Shown one piece after another: positions 26,700 through 34,020 of a DNA stretch of 53,340 bases (positions are counted from its first letter, which is position 1; every line of letters starts with the position of its first letter). The DNA is taken from NCBI GenBank assembly GCA_946415245.1, contig CAMKRS010000011.1, positions 1-53,340 of the forward strand, written 5' to 3'. This DNA comes from an uncultured Prevotella sp. (lineage in GTDB: Bacteria > Bacteroidota > Bacteroidia > Bacteroidales > Bacteroidaceae). Under the pieces are notes generated by a model. It saw nothing but the letters and a program-made list of their open reading frames with translations, made no database searches and was not told the DNA's origin. Made by a program: the position numbers and the translations under genes.

Positions 26700-27629
26700 A
26701 TGGCTGTACATAAGAAATACGACCGCAACGTGCTGGGCAGAGGCCTGGACAACATTGGAGATGGTAAAGGCAAAGGTCTGGACGCGCTTATCAATACGAA
26801 GGACGTCGAGACAGAAGGCAGTTCGAACCTCAACGAGATTGCCATTGAGAGAATAACGTCGAATCCCAATCAGCCACGTAGGGAGTTTGACGAAGAGGCT
26901 CTGACAGAGCTAGCCAACAGCATCCGCGAGATTGGCATCATCACCCCGATTACTCTGCGTCAGATGGCCGATGGCAGATACCAGATTATCGCTGGTGAGC
27001 GTCGTTGGAGAGCTGCCAAGACCGCAGGTCTGACCACCATTCCCGCCTATATCCGTACGGTAGAGGACGAGGGCGTGATGGAGATGGCATTGGTAGAGAA
27101 TATCCAGCGTGAGGACTTGAACGCCATAGAGATTGCCCTCGCCTACCAGCACATGGCCGACTCCATCGGCATGACACAGGAGAAAATCTCGGAACGCGTG
27201 GGCAAGAGCCGCACTTCTGTCACCAACTTCATGCGTCTGTTGAAATTGCCCGCACAGATACAGATGGCATTGAAGAACCACGAGATAGACATGGGACACG
27301 CTCGTGCTTTACTGTCAATCGACAGTCCGTCTGCACAGATAAAACTGTTCAGGGACATTCAGAAAAACAACTACTCTGTACGTAAGGTGGAAGAGCTGGT
27401 AAAGATCATCAAAGACGGTTCCGACCTACAAGCTGCTAAAAAGGCGGCAGCCCAAAAGACTCGTCTGCCAGAAGAGTTTAATACCCTGCGCAAACGACTG
27501 GCAGATTTGTTCCAGACAAAGATACAAATGACCTACACCCCCAATGGAAAGGGAAAAATTACCATCGGTTTCGACAGTCCAGAAGAGTTGGAGCAGATTA
27601 TGAACACCTTTGATAAAATATCAAATTGA
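26700..27629 (+). CDS. parB: Chromosome partitioning protein ParB
   Basis: CTP-dependent clamp that loads at parS and spreads. The 309-residue protein shows ParB box I NPNQPRREFDEEALTELANS, box II IIAGERRWRAAKTAGLTTIP (GERRWRA corresponds to the GERRxRA CTP site), then the helix-turn-helix region QEKISERVGKSRTSVTNFMRL and a C-terminal dimerisation domain. The N-terminal 30 residues (KKYDRNVLGRGLDNIGDG) contain a ParA-stimulating basic segment. Imperfect parS-like sequences occur downstream (27898-27913, 28797-28812). Confidence 0.94.
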   Translation: MAVHKKYDRNVLGRGLDNIGDGKGKGLDALINTKDVETEGSSNLNEIAIERITSNPNQPRREFDEEALTELANSIREIGIITPITLRQMADGRYQIIAGERRWRAAKTAGLTTIPAYIRTVEDEGVMEMALVENIQREDLNAIEIALAYQHMADSIGMTQEKISERVGKSRTSVTNFMRLLKLPAQIQMALKNHEIDMGHARALLSIDSPSAQIKLFRDIQKNNYSVRKVEELVKIIKDGSDLQAAKKAAAQKTRLPEEFNTLRKRLADLFQTKIQMTYTPNGKGKITIGFDSPEELEQIMNTFDKISN

Positions 27630-28411
27630 GACGCTATATAAATATACTAACAAGACGGTCTGTGGCCGTCGTACTACTGTTATTGACGACTATTGCGGGT
27701 TTCACCCAGGAAGTCGATGACGTACCGGAGGACAGCATCCTTACAGACAGTCTTGCCTCAGACAGTATCTTCGCCATTAGCAACGATGTCGAGTCACTGA
27801 TTGAGGATCATTCCACCGACAGCCTTTTCGCCGACAGTCTGCAAAAGCAACTGAACACGATGGTCGAGGCCACACCACCCTTGAAGGTAAAGAAAGACTG
27901 GACCACGTGGAAACCCGACCCCAAACGAGCCCTCTGGTTGGCAATCGTATTCCCTGGTGGCGGTCAGATCTATAATCGCAAATACTGGAAGCTGCCCCTA
28001 ATCTATGGCGGCTTTATGGGTTGTCTGTACGCCATGAACTGGAATAACAACATGTATAAGGACTACTCACAGGCCTATCTCGATATCATGGACGATGACC
28101 CAGGCACCGCCAGCTATAACAGCTACCTTCACTTGGGTGCGAAGATCACCGACTCCAACAAAGACCGTTATTCGCAGATCTTCAAGAGCAGAAAGGATAA
28201 GTACCGCCGTTGGCGCGATCTGAGCTTCTTCGTGATGGTGGGTGTATACGCCCTCTCCGTAATCGATGCCTACGTAGATGCAGAACTCTCGGTATTCGAT
28301 ATATCAAAGGATCTGAGTCTGAAGGTGGAACCCACCATCATGAATAACAATTCATCGAACAACCCGCTTCAGTCGGGGGCACTGGGTCTCAACTGCAGTT
28401 TAAACTTTTAA
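27626..28411 (+). CDS. DUF5683-domain exported protein
   Basis: A 261-residue protein of unknown function. The only workable start is TTG 27626, which overlaps the parB stop as TTGA, so translation is probably coupled; the next Met is residue 78. Residues 1-28 are a signal peptide (RRSVAVVLLLLTTIAGFTQ). Residues 30-75 are acidic. The DUF5683 core begins near 90 (WKPDPKRALWLAIVFPGGGQ, then IYNRKYWKLPLIYGGFMG), with two hydrophobic segments (about 98-130 and 205-220), so it is probably membrane-bound. The family is common in Bacteroidota next to parAB and a transglycosylase; this suggests a cell-wall or segregation link, by context only. Confidence 0.8.
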   Translation: MRRYINILTRRSVAVVLLLLTTIAGFTQEVDDVPEDSILTDSLASDSIFAISNDVESLIEDHSTDSLFADSLQKQLNTMVEATPPLKVKKDWTTWKPDPKRALWLAIVFPGGGQIYNRKYWKLPLIYGGFMGCLYAMNWNNNMYKDYSQAYLDIMDDDPGTASYNSYLHLGAKITDSNKDRYSQIFKSRKDKYRRWRDLSFFVMVGVYALSVIDAYVDAELSVFDISKDLSLKVEPTIMNNNSSNNPLQSGALGLNCSLNF

Positions 28412-28428
28412 AGTGAAAAGAATTGAAT

Positions 28429-29922
28429 ATGAAGAAGAAATTAATATGGATACTACTCGCGCTGTTCCTGATCGGTTCTGGAGGCATAGCCGAGGCACAA
28501 GTGGTGAAAAAGAACGTTAAGGAAACTCCCGTCGTCATTGAAGAGGAAGACGAGGAGGAGGATGAAGAGGACTACGATGACGAAGAGGACGATGGCGACC
28601 TCGACGAAGAGGATGACGATGACGTAGTTATTCCCATTGAGGATGAAATCACCGTCACCGACAAGGAAGGCAACGAGGAACTTATCGAATTCCCCGAAGC
28701 TATGACCTACGATCTCGACAGTCTGCTGAACCTCTATATGTCGAAGACCTATCTCACGGGCACCAACGATTGTGAGATGAAGGATGTCAACCCCACCTAT
28801 TCACGTGAAGTTTATATTGAACGTCTCAGCAGGATACCCTCCGTCATGGAACTGTCCTACAACGATGTGGTGCAGAAATTTATCGACCGCTATGCGGGGC
28901 GTCTGCGCTATTCTGTCAGTTACATGCTGGGCGCTATGAACTTCTACATGCCGGTATTCGAAGAAGCCCTGGAGGCTTATCAACTACCCCTTGAACTGAA
29001 ATACTTACCTATTATTGAATCGGCACTGAACCCGAAAGCCGTGTCGAGAGTAGGAGCAGCTGGTTTGTGGCAATTCATGCCCGCAACCGGAAAGCAATAC
29101 GGTTTGGAACTAAATTCCCTTGTCGACGAACGTCGCGACCCTGTGAAGTCATCCTATGCCGCAGCGCGGTATCTGAAGGCCCTATATAGAATCTTCGGCG
29201 ACTGGAACCTAGTGATTGCTGCCTACAACTGCGGCCCGGAGAATATCAACAAGGCCATTCGCAGGGCCCGTGCCGCCAAAGGAAAGGCCCAAGAAAACGA
29301 TGTGCTTTCCCCTGCAGACAAGGATTACTGGCATATATACCCCTATCTGCCTGCAGAAACGCGCGGCTATGTGCCGGCCTTTATTGCAGCCAACTATATC
29401 ATGACCTATTACTGCGACCACAATATCTGTCCGATGACCACCCGTCTGCCTGCTCAGACAGATACTGTCGTCGTCAGACGTAATGTCCATCTGGAACAAG
29501 TGGCCGCCGTATTAGGACTCGATATCGACATGCTGCGATCGCTTAACCCCGAGTACCGTCGTGATGTCGTTCCTGGACTCACCAAGCCATCGGTTATCCG
29601 TCTGCCACTGGCTGATACAGGACGGTTTATCGACAACGAGGACTCTATTTACAACTACCGTGCCGACGAGTTGCTCAACAAACGTTTGGAGGTGACCATC
29701 AATGACGATGTGCCCACTTATACGAAAAAGTCCAGTAAGAGGGTGAGCCGCAAGAAGAACAGTCGGGCTAAACGCAATAGTCGTGTAGTCAGGAACAAGC
29801 GCACCACAGCCCGTAAGACGACTACCAAGAAGAGGACCACCGCCAAGAAAAAGGCGGCTCCTAAAAAGAAAGCCCCAGCCAAGAAAAAGGCCCCGGCTAA
29901 GAAATCACGTAGAAGGAGGTAA
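28429..29922 (+). CDS. MltD-like lytic transglycosylase with acidic N- and basic C-terminal tails
   Basis: Exported enzyme expected to cleave peptidoglycan glycan strands. From ATG 28429 it has 497 residues (a TTG two codons earlier is unlikely). Signal peptide residues 1-24; an acidic tract, about residues 38-65, is almost all Glu/Asp. The family 1 SLT domain follows: LKYLPIIESALNPKAVS with the catalytic Glu, GAAGLWQFMPATGKQYG, YAAARYLKALYRIFGDWN, IAAYNCGPENINKAI. A LysM-like segment (about 345-390, VHLEQVAAVLGLDIDML) comes next. The last 70 residues are Lys/Arg/Ala/Pro rich, like histone tails. Its final codons CGT AGA AGG AGG form the Shine-Dalgarno of rel. Confidence 0.88.
   Translation: MKKKLIWILLALFLIGSGGIAEAQVVKKNVKETPVVIEEEDEEEDEEDYDDEEDDGDLDEEDDDDVVIPIEDEITVTDKEGNEELIEFPEAMTYDLDSLLNLYMSKTYLTGTNDCEMKDVNPTYSREVYIERLSRIPSVMELSYNDVVQKFIDRYAGRLRYSVSYMLGAMNFYMPVFEEALEAYQLPLELKYLPIIESALNPKAVSRVGAAGLWQFMPATGKQYGLELNSLVDERRDPVKSSYAAARYLKALYRIFGDWNLVIAAYNCGPENINKAIRRARAAKGKAQENDVLSPADKDYWHIYPYLPAETRGYVPAFIAANYIMTYYCDHNICPMTTRLPAQTDTVVVRRNVHLEQVAAVLGLDIDMLRSLNPEYRRDVVPGLTKPSVIRLPLADTGRFIDNEDSIYNYRADELLNKRLEVTINDDVPTYTKKSSKRVSRKKNSRAKRNSRVVRNKRTTARKTTTKKRTTAKKKAAPKKKAPAKKKAPAKKSRRRR
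29913..29920 (+). promoter_or_regulatory. Strong Shine-Dalgarno of rel inside the mltD-like gene
   Basis: AAGGAGGT, complementary to the 16S rRNA 3' end, ends 8 bases before the rel ATG (29929). It overlaps the last Arg codons and stop of the upstream gene. Other genes in the window lack such a sequence. Confidence 0.75.
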
Positions 29923-29928
29923 ACAACT

Positions 29929-32196
29929 ATGGACGAAGACAAAATTCCTCAAGAAGAGCTCGATGAAAAACTGGTAAACGACGCATTTCAGGAGCTGCTC
30001 GACAGCTACCTATCTTCCCGCCATCGCAAGAAGGTGGACCTCGTTACCAAGGCTTTCAACTTCGCTCGACAAGCACACAAAGGGGTTCGGCGCCTGTCGG
30101 GTGAGCCCTATATCATGCACCCCATTGCCGTAGCCCTCATCGCCTGCAAAGAGGTGGGTCTCGGCTCTACGAGCATCTGCTCGGCATTGTTGCATGATGT
30201 GGTCGAGGACACTGACTACACAGTAGAGGACATTGAGAATATCTTCGGTCCAAAAATCGCGCAGATTGTCGATGGCCTGACTAAGATCAGTGGTGGAATC
30301 TTCGGCGAACAAGCCTCAGCACAGGCAGAGAACTTCAAAAAGTTACTGCTCACGATGAGCGATGACATCCGCGTGATCTTGATTAAAATATGCGACCGTC
30401 TGCACAATATGCGCACGCTGGAATCGCAACCTGCTAACAAACAATATAAGATTGCGGGAGAGACCCTTTACATCTACGCTCCGCTGGCCAATCGTCTGGG
30501 TCTTAACAAGGTGAAATCGGAACTCGAAAATCTGAGTTTCAGATTTGAGCATCCCGATGAATATGCCAGCATCTCCAAAAAATTGGAAACCACCCAGAAA
30601 CAACGTGAGAAATTGTTTGAGGAGTTTACCAAACCTATCCGTGAAGCCCTTGATGGCATGCACATCCAATATGAACTCAAGCAACGCGTCAAGACCCCCT
30701 ACTCCATCTGGAACAAGATGCAGAACAAGCACGTCACATTTGAGGAAATCTACGACATACTTGCTTTGCGTATCATCTTCACCCCACGTGTGAGGGAAGA
30801 GGAGGTTAACGAGTGCTTCAATATCTATGTAGCTATCTCACGTATCTATAAGTCACATCCTGACCGTATGCGAGACTGGCTCAGTCATCCGAAGGCCAAT
30901 GGCTATCAGGCACTGCACGTCACCCTGATGTCGAAGACAGGCCAGTGGATTGAGGTACAGATACGTTCTGATCGTATGGACGAGGTGGCAGAACAGGGAT
31001 TCGCCGCCCATTGGAAATACAAGGACGGTTTGGAAGACGAGGAATACACCGAAGATGAAGCCGAGCTGAATGACTGGTTGCGTACCATCAAGGAGATTCT
31101 TGACGACCCTCAACCTGATGCCATGGACTTCCTCGACACGATTAAACTGAACCTCTTCGCCAGCGAGATCTTTGTATTTACGCCAAAGGGCGAGATCAAG
31201 ACAATGCCCACAGGTTGTACGGCCCTTGACTTTGCCTTCTCCATCCACACTTTCTTAGGCAGTCATTGTATTGGTGCTAAGGTCAATCATAAACTGGTAC
31301 CACTATCACATAAATTAAAGAGCGGTGACCAAGTGGAAATCCTCACCTCGAAATCGCAGCATGTCAGTCCTTCTTGGATCAATTTCGTATCCACCGCCAA
31401 GGCTAAGGCCAAGATTCAGGCCATCCTACGTCGCGACAACCGTGAGGTACAGAAAAAGGGCGAGGAAATCCTAATGGAGTTTCTCCAGAAAAACCAGCAG
31501 GAATACACACCTGCCATAGCCGATCGCTTGGCAGAATTCCACGATATCAGAAAACGCAATGATTTCTATATCGCCCTGGGGGAGAAGAAAGTGCTGCTGG
31601 GCGAAAAAGACATCGACGAACTGACAGGGAAAAACAAGAAGGACAATGAAGAAGGCGGTTGGTTGAAATATGTACCATTCATCGGTAGTAAAAAAAAGAA
31701 GGAAGAGCCGCAAAAGGAACTTTTCGTGGTACCAGAAAAGTTCAACCGCAAAAAACCCATCTTCATCACGGAAGAGAATATCAGCCAGTATAAGTTCCCT
31801 GGTTGTTGTCATCCCATCCCAGGCGATGACGCCCTCGGCTATATCGACAATAAGAACCAGATAGAGATCCACAAGCGCAACTGTCCTGTGGCTGCCAAGT
31901 TGAAGACCAGTTTCGGCAACCGCATCCTCGACATCAAGTGGGACATGCACAAGACCCTCTATTTCGACGCAACCATTCGTTTGGGAGGCATCGATCGCGT
32001 GGGTCTGCTCAATGAAGTGACGCAGATTATCTCAGCACAAATGAACGTGAATATCCATACGGTGAACATTACCTGTGAGGAGGGAATCTTTGACGGCAGC
32101 ATTGAACTACGCGTACACGACCGCGATGATGTGAAGACAATTATCAACAACCTCAAGGGTATTCCCGATTTAAAAGAGATATCACAGATTATGTAG
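29929..32196 (+). CDS. rel: Bifunctional (p)ppGpp synthetase/hydrolase
   Basis: Makes and degrades the stringent-response alarmone. The 755-residue protein has an HD hydrolase domain (about 30-180) with an intact HDVVED motif (89-94), a synthetase domain (about 240-350) with RVKTPYSIWNKMQNKH, RIIFTP and NGYQALHVTLM, a TGS domain (about 405-465, VFTPKGEIKTMPTGCTALDF), a zinc-finger/helical region with FPGCCHPIPGDDALGY, and a C-terminal ACT/RRM domain (about 680-755). Both active sites look complete, so it is Rel/SpoT-like rather than RelA. Seven bp separate it from the transglycosylase gene. A Lys-rich insert (about 575-600) precedes the conserved Cys region. Confidence 0.95.
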   Translation: MDEDKIPQEELDEKLVNDAFQELLDSYLSSRHRKKVDLVTKAFNFARQAHKGVRRLSGEPYIMHPIAVALIACKEVGLGSTSICSALLHDVVEDTDYTVEDIENIFGPKIAQIVDGLTKISGGIFGEQASAQAENFKKLLLTMSDDIRVILIKICDRLHNMRTLESQPANKQYKIAGETLYIYAPLANRLGLNKVKSELENLSFRFEHPDEYASISKKLETTQKQREKLFEEFTKPIREALDGMHIQYELKQRVKTPYSIWNKMQNKHVTFEEIYDILALRIIFTPRVREEEVNECFNIYVAISRIYKSHPDRMRDWLSHPKANGYQALHVTLMSKTGQWIEVQIRSDRMDEVAEQGFAAHWKYKDGLEDEEYTEDEAELNDWLRTIKEILDDPQPDAMDFLDTIKLNLFASEIFVFTPKGEIKTMPTGCTALDFAFSIHTFLGSHCIGAKVNHKLVPLSHKLKSGDQVEILTSKSQHVSPSWINFVSTAKAKAKIQAILRRDNREVQKKGEEILMEFLQKNQQEYTPAIADRLAEFHDIRKRNDFYIALGEKKVLLGEKDIDELTGKNKKDNEEGGWLKYVPFIGSKKKKEEPQKELFVVPEKFNRKKPIFITEENISQYKFPGCCHPIPGDDALGYIDNKNQIEIHKRNCPVAAKLKTSFGNRILDIKWDMHKTLYFDATIRLGGIDRVGLLNEVTQIISAQMNVNIHTVNITCEEGIFDGSIELRVHDRDDVKTIINNLKGIPDLKEISQIM

Positions 32197-32210
32197 TAAA
32201 AATATAGGAA

Positions 32211-33170
32211 ATGAAAATCAAATTACTATTAATACTATTCACTATACACTATTCACTTTTCACTGCAGCCGCAGGCAAATATGATAACCCTGATACTATC
32301 GTTGTAGCACGGGATGGAACCGGAGAGTTCCGTACCATAGACAAGGCCATAGAGGTCTGCCGCGCTTTCATGGACTACCATAAGGTTATATATATTAAGA
32401 AAGGTATGTATAAGGAGAAACTTATCATCCCACAATGGTTGCAGAATATAGAACTCTGTGGCGAGAATCGGGACGAGACCATCATCACCTACGACGATCA
32501 TGCCAATATTAACAAGATGGGGACATTCCGAACCTACACCCTTAAAATCGAGGCCAACGACATTACCCTGAAGAATCTCACCATCGAGAATAATTCTGCT
32601 CGTCTGGGACAGGCTGTCGCACTTCACACTGAGGGGGATCGTCTGGTATTCATCAACTGCAGGTTTATTGGCCACCAGGATACCGTATATACGGGTATGC
32701 CCTACACACGACTCTTCTTCAAAGGCTGTTACATCTGCGGTACCACCGATTTTATCTTCGGTCCCTCGACAGCTTGGTTTGAGGACTGCACTATTGAGAG
32801 TCTTATCAATAGTTATGTCACTGCAGCCTCTACACCTGCCGATGCAGCCTATGGTTATATCTTCAATAACTGTCGACTTATAGCGAAAGCGGGCGTTGAC
32901 AAGGTGTTTCTCGGACGGCCTTGGCGCGACTATGGTTATACGCTCTTTATGAACTGTGACTTAGGCGCACATATCCGTCCCGAAGGCTGGCATCATTGGG
33001 AAAAGCAACGTGAACAAACAGCCCGTTACTTAGAATACAACAATCACGGAGCCGGGGCTCAACCCCAACAACGCGTTTCTTGGAGCCGTCAACTCACCAA
33101 AAAAGAAGCTCAGCAGATAACACCTACCAAGGTATTTGTTCGTCAAGACAATTGGAATCCAATGCCCTAA
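32211..33170 (+). CDS. Pectinesterase (CE8 family)
   Basis: Exported enzyme that removes methyl esters from pectin homogalacturonan. The 319-residue protein has a signal peptide (residues 1-21, LLLILFTIHYSLFTAAAG) whose core is encoded by the heptad repeat TTCACTA. CE8 motifs are all present: GTGEFRTIDKAI (36-47), GMYKEKL, GQAVAL (133-138), GHQDTVY with Asp157 (acid/base), TTDFIFG with Asp180 (nucleophile) and LGRPW with Arg236. It lies 14 bp after rel, outside any polysaccharide utilisation locus; no SusC/D or other glycanase genes adjoin it. A strong shared terminator follows. Pectin use is a trait of several Prevotella; its presence here is consistent with that. Confidence 0.92.
   Translation: MKIKLLLILFTIHYSLFTAAAGKYDNPDTIVVARDGTGEFRTIDKAIEVCRAFMDYHKVIYIKKGMYKEKLIIPQWLQNIELCGENRDETIITYDDHANINKMGTFRTYTLKIEANDITLKNLTIENNSARLGQAVALHTEGDRLVFINCRFIGHQDTVYTGMPYTRLFFKGCYICGTTDFIFGPSTAWFEDCTIESLINSYVTAASTPADAAYGYIFNNCRLIAKAGVDKVFLGRPWRDYGYTLFMNCDLGAHIRPEGWHHWEKQREQTARYLEYNNHGAGAQPQQRVSWSRQLTKKEAQQITPTKVFVRQDNWNPMP
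32234..32264. repeat. Heptad repeat inside the pectinesterase signal peptide
   Basis: Units CTATTCA, CTATACA, CTATTCA, CTTTTCA run through codons 8-18 and encode LFTIHYSLFT. This is the same 7-bp family found in intergenic spacers of the window. Confidence 0.8.
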
Positions 33171-33172
33171 TA

Positions 33173-33213
33173 AAAAAACAGCTGGACTATTGAAGAAAGT
33201 CCAGCTGTTTTTT
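33173..33213. terminator. Bidirectional terminator between pectinesterase and merR
   Basis: Perfect 16-bp inverted repeat (33173-33188 and 33198-33213) with A-run on one side and T-run on the other and a 9-base loop. It serves both converging genes; the merR stop codon (33187-33189) and its last codons lie inside the hairpin. Confidence 0.92.
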
Positions 33214-33537
33214 AAGGGCCTGCAGTTCTGAGCGCACACCAATAAGAGCTTCCAGCACATCGGCCTTTTTATCGACACCCTTACGGTTCTGATTCAGCAT
33301 CTTCTTAGCCGCAGCCAACTTGAAACCACGCACTTTTACCAGATTATGAATCACACGAATCTCCTCAATATCTTTCTCCTGATACTGACGAATCTTAGCC
33401 GGACCGCTCACCTTAGGCCTCAACGATGGAAACTCCTGCTCCCAATAACGGAGCGTACTCTCATTCAGTCCAAACATCTGTGCTACTTCGCCGATGGTGT
33501 AATACAACTTGAGGTTTTTGTTCAGATTCAGTGCCAT
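33187..33537 (-). CDS. MerR-family transcriptional regulator
   Basis: A 116-residue DNA-binding protein starting at ATG 33537 (MALNLNKNLKLYYTIGEVAQ); an upstream ATG at 33585 would place the promoter -7 box inside the gene and is rejected. The winged-helix MerR domain covers about residues 11-80 (YTIGEVAQMFGLNESTLRYW, then IRQYQEKDIEEIRVIHNLVK), followed by a short coiled coil (85-116). There are no Cys residues for metal sensing, so it is unlikely to be a classic metal sensor despite the divergent metal-related genes. Short MerR proteins like this are widespread in Bacteroidota with unknown effector. Confidence 0.85.
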   Translation of the reverse strand: MALNLNKNLKLYYTIGEVAQMFGLNESTLRYWEQEFPSLRPKVSGPAKIRQYQEKDIEEIRVIHNLVKVRGFKLAAAKKMLNQNRKGVDKKADVLEALIGVRSELQALKKQLDFLQ

Positions 33538-33555
33538 ATCTTCAAGAATTTGCTG

Positions 33556-33563
33556 CAAAGATA
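33556..33563 (-). promoter_or_regulatory. merR promoter (-7 box)
   Basis: Minus-strand TATCTTTG followed by CAGC, 18 bp before the ATG at 33537. It is 43 bp from the divergent promoter at 33606. Confidence 0.6.
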
Positions 33564-33605
33564 CAAAAAAAGCTAAAGATAACATAGATTATTCTAGTTT
33601 TTTTT

Positions 33606-33613
33606 TAATTTTG
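33606..33613 (+). promoter_or_regulatory. Promoter (-7 box) of the Cys/His-rich protein and TonB receptor
   Basis: TAATTTTG followed by CAGCC. It ends 9 bp before the ATG at 33623, so the mRNA would be almost leaderless. Confidence 0.5.
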
Positions 33614-33622
33614 CAGCCGAAA

Positions 33623-33973
33623 ATGGGTAGGCAAGGTAAAAGGATTGTATCAGCATGGCTACTGACATCGATATACGTATCGATGATGTTGTTGTCTGCC
33701 CTGCATCTTCATCAGCCAACGGAGAACACGGAAATTGACTGTGTAGAGTGTGCTCATCACGTCCACCACTCTGGTCATTTCATAGCTGCAGGTGATCATC
33801 TTGACAATTGTGTACTCTGCCAGTTCACAAATCTTGTCTATACACCAGCAACAAACCTGTTGGTTCCTATTTCTTTTGATTATACTATTCTGGCTTTATC
33901 AAGCGATTTCGATTTCAACAGTAGCGAGGTTAGCCAATACAAATCTTCCCGTGCTCCTCCTATCTTTTTGTAG
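33623..33973 (+). CDS. Small Cys/His-rich exported protein (DUF2946-like)
   Basis: A 116-residue protein starting MGRQGKRIVSAWLL. Residues 7-27 are a hydrophobic signal or anchor segment. The exported part holds two Cys pairs, C40xxC43 and C63xxC66, with a histidine cluster between them (HHVHHSGH, residues 45-52, plus H59); such a pattern would bind a metal ion. The end, SSRAPPIFL, recalls the RxPP tail of DUF2946-type small proteins. It lies 47 bp before a TonB-dependent receptor that also has a His-rich N-terminus, so the two probably form a metal-uptake unit. Specific metal is unknown; zinc, copper or nickel are candidates. Confidence 0.75.
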   Translation: MGRQGKRIVSAWLLTSIYVSMMLLSALHLHQPTENTEIDCVECAHHVHHSGHFIAAGDHLDNCVLCQFTNLVYTPATNLLVPISFDYTILALSSDFDFNSSEVSQYKSSRAPPIFL

Positions 33974-34020
33974 ATTCAGGAGACTTTTACACATTATTTA
34001 TTATTATAATATTACACAGA

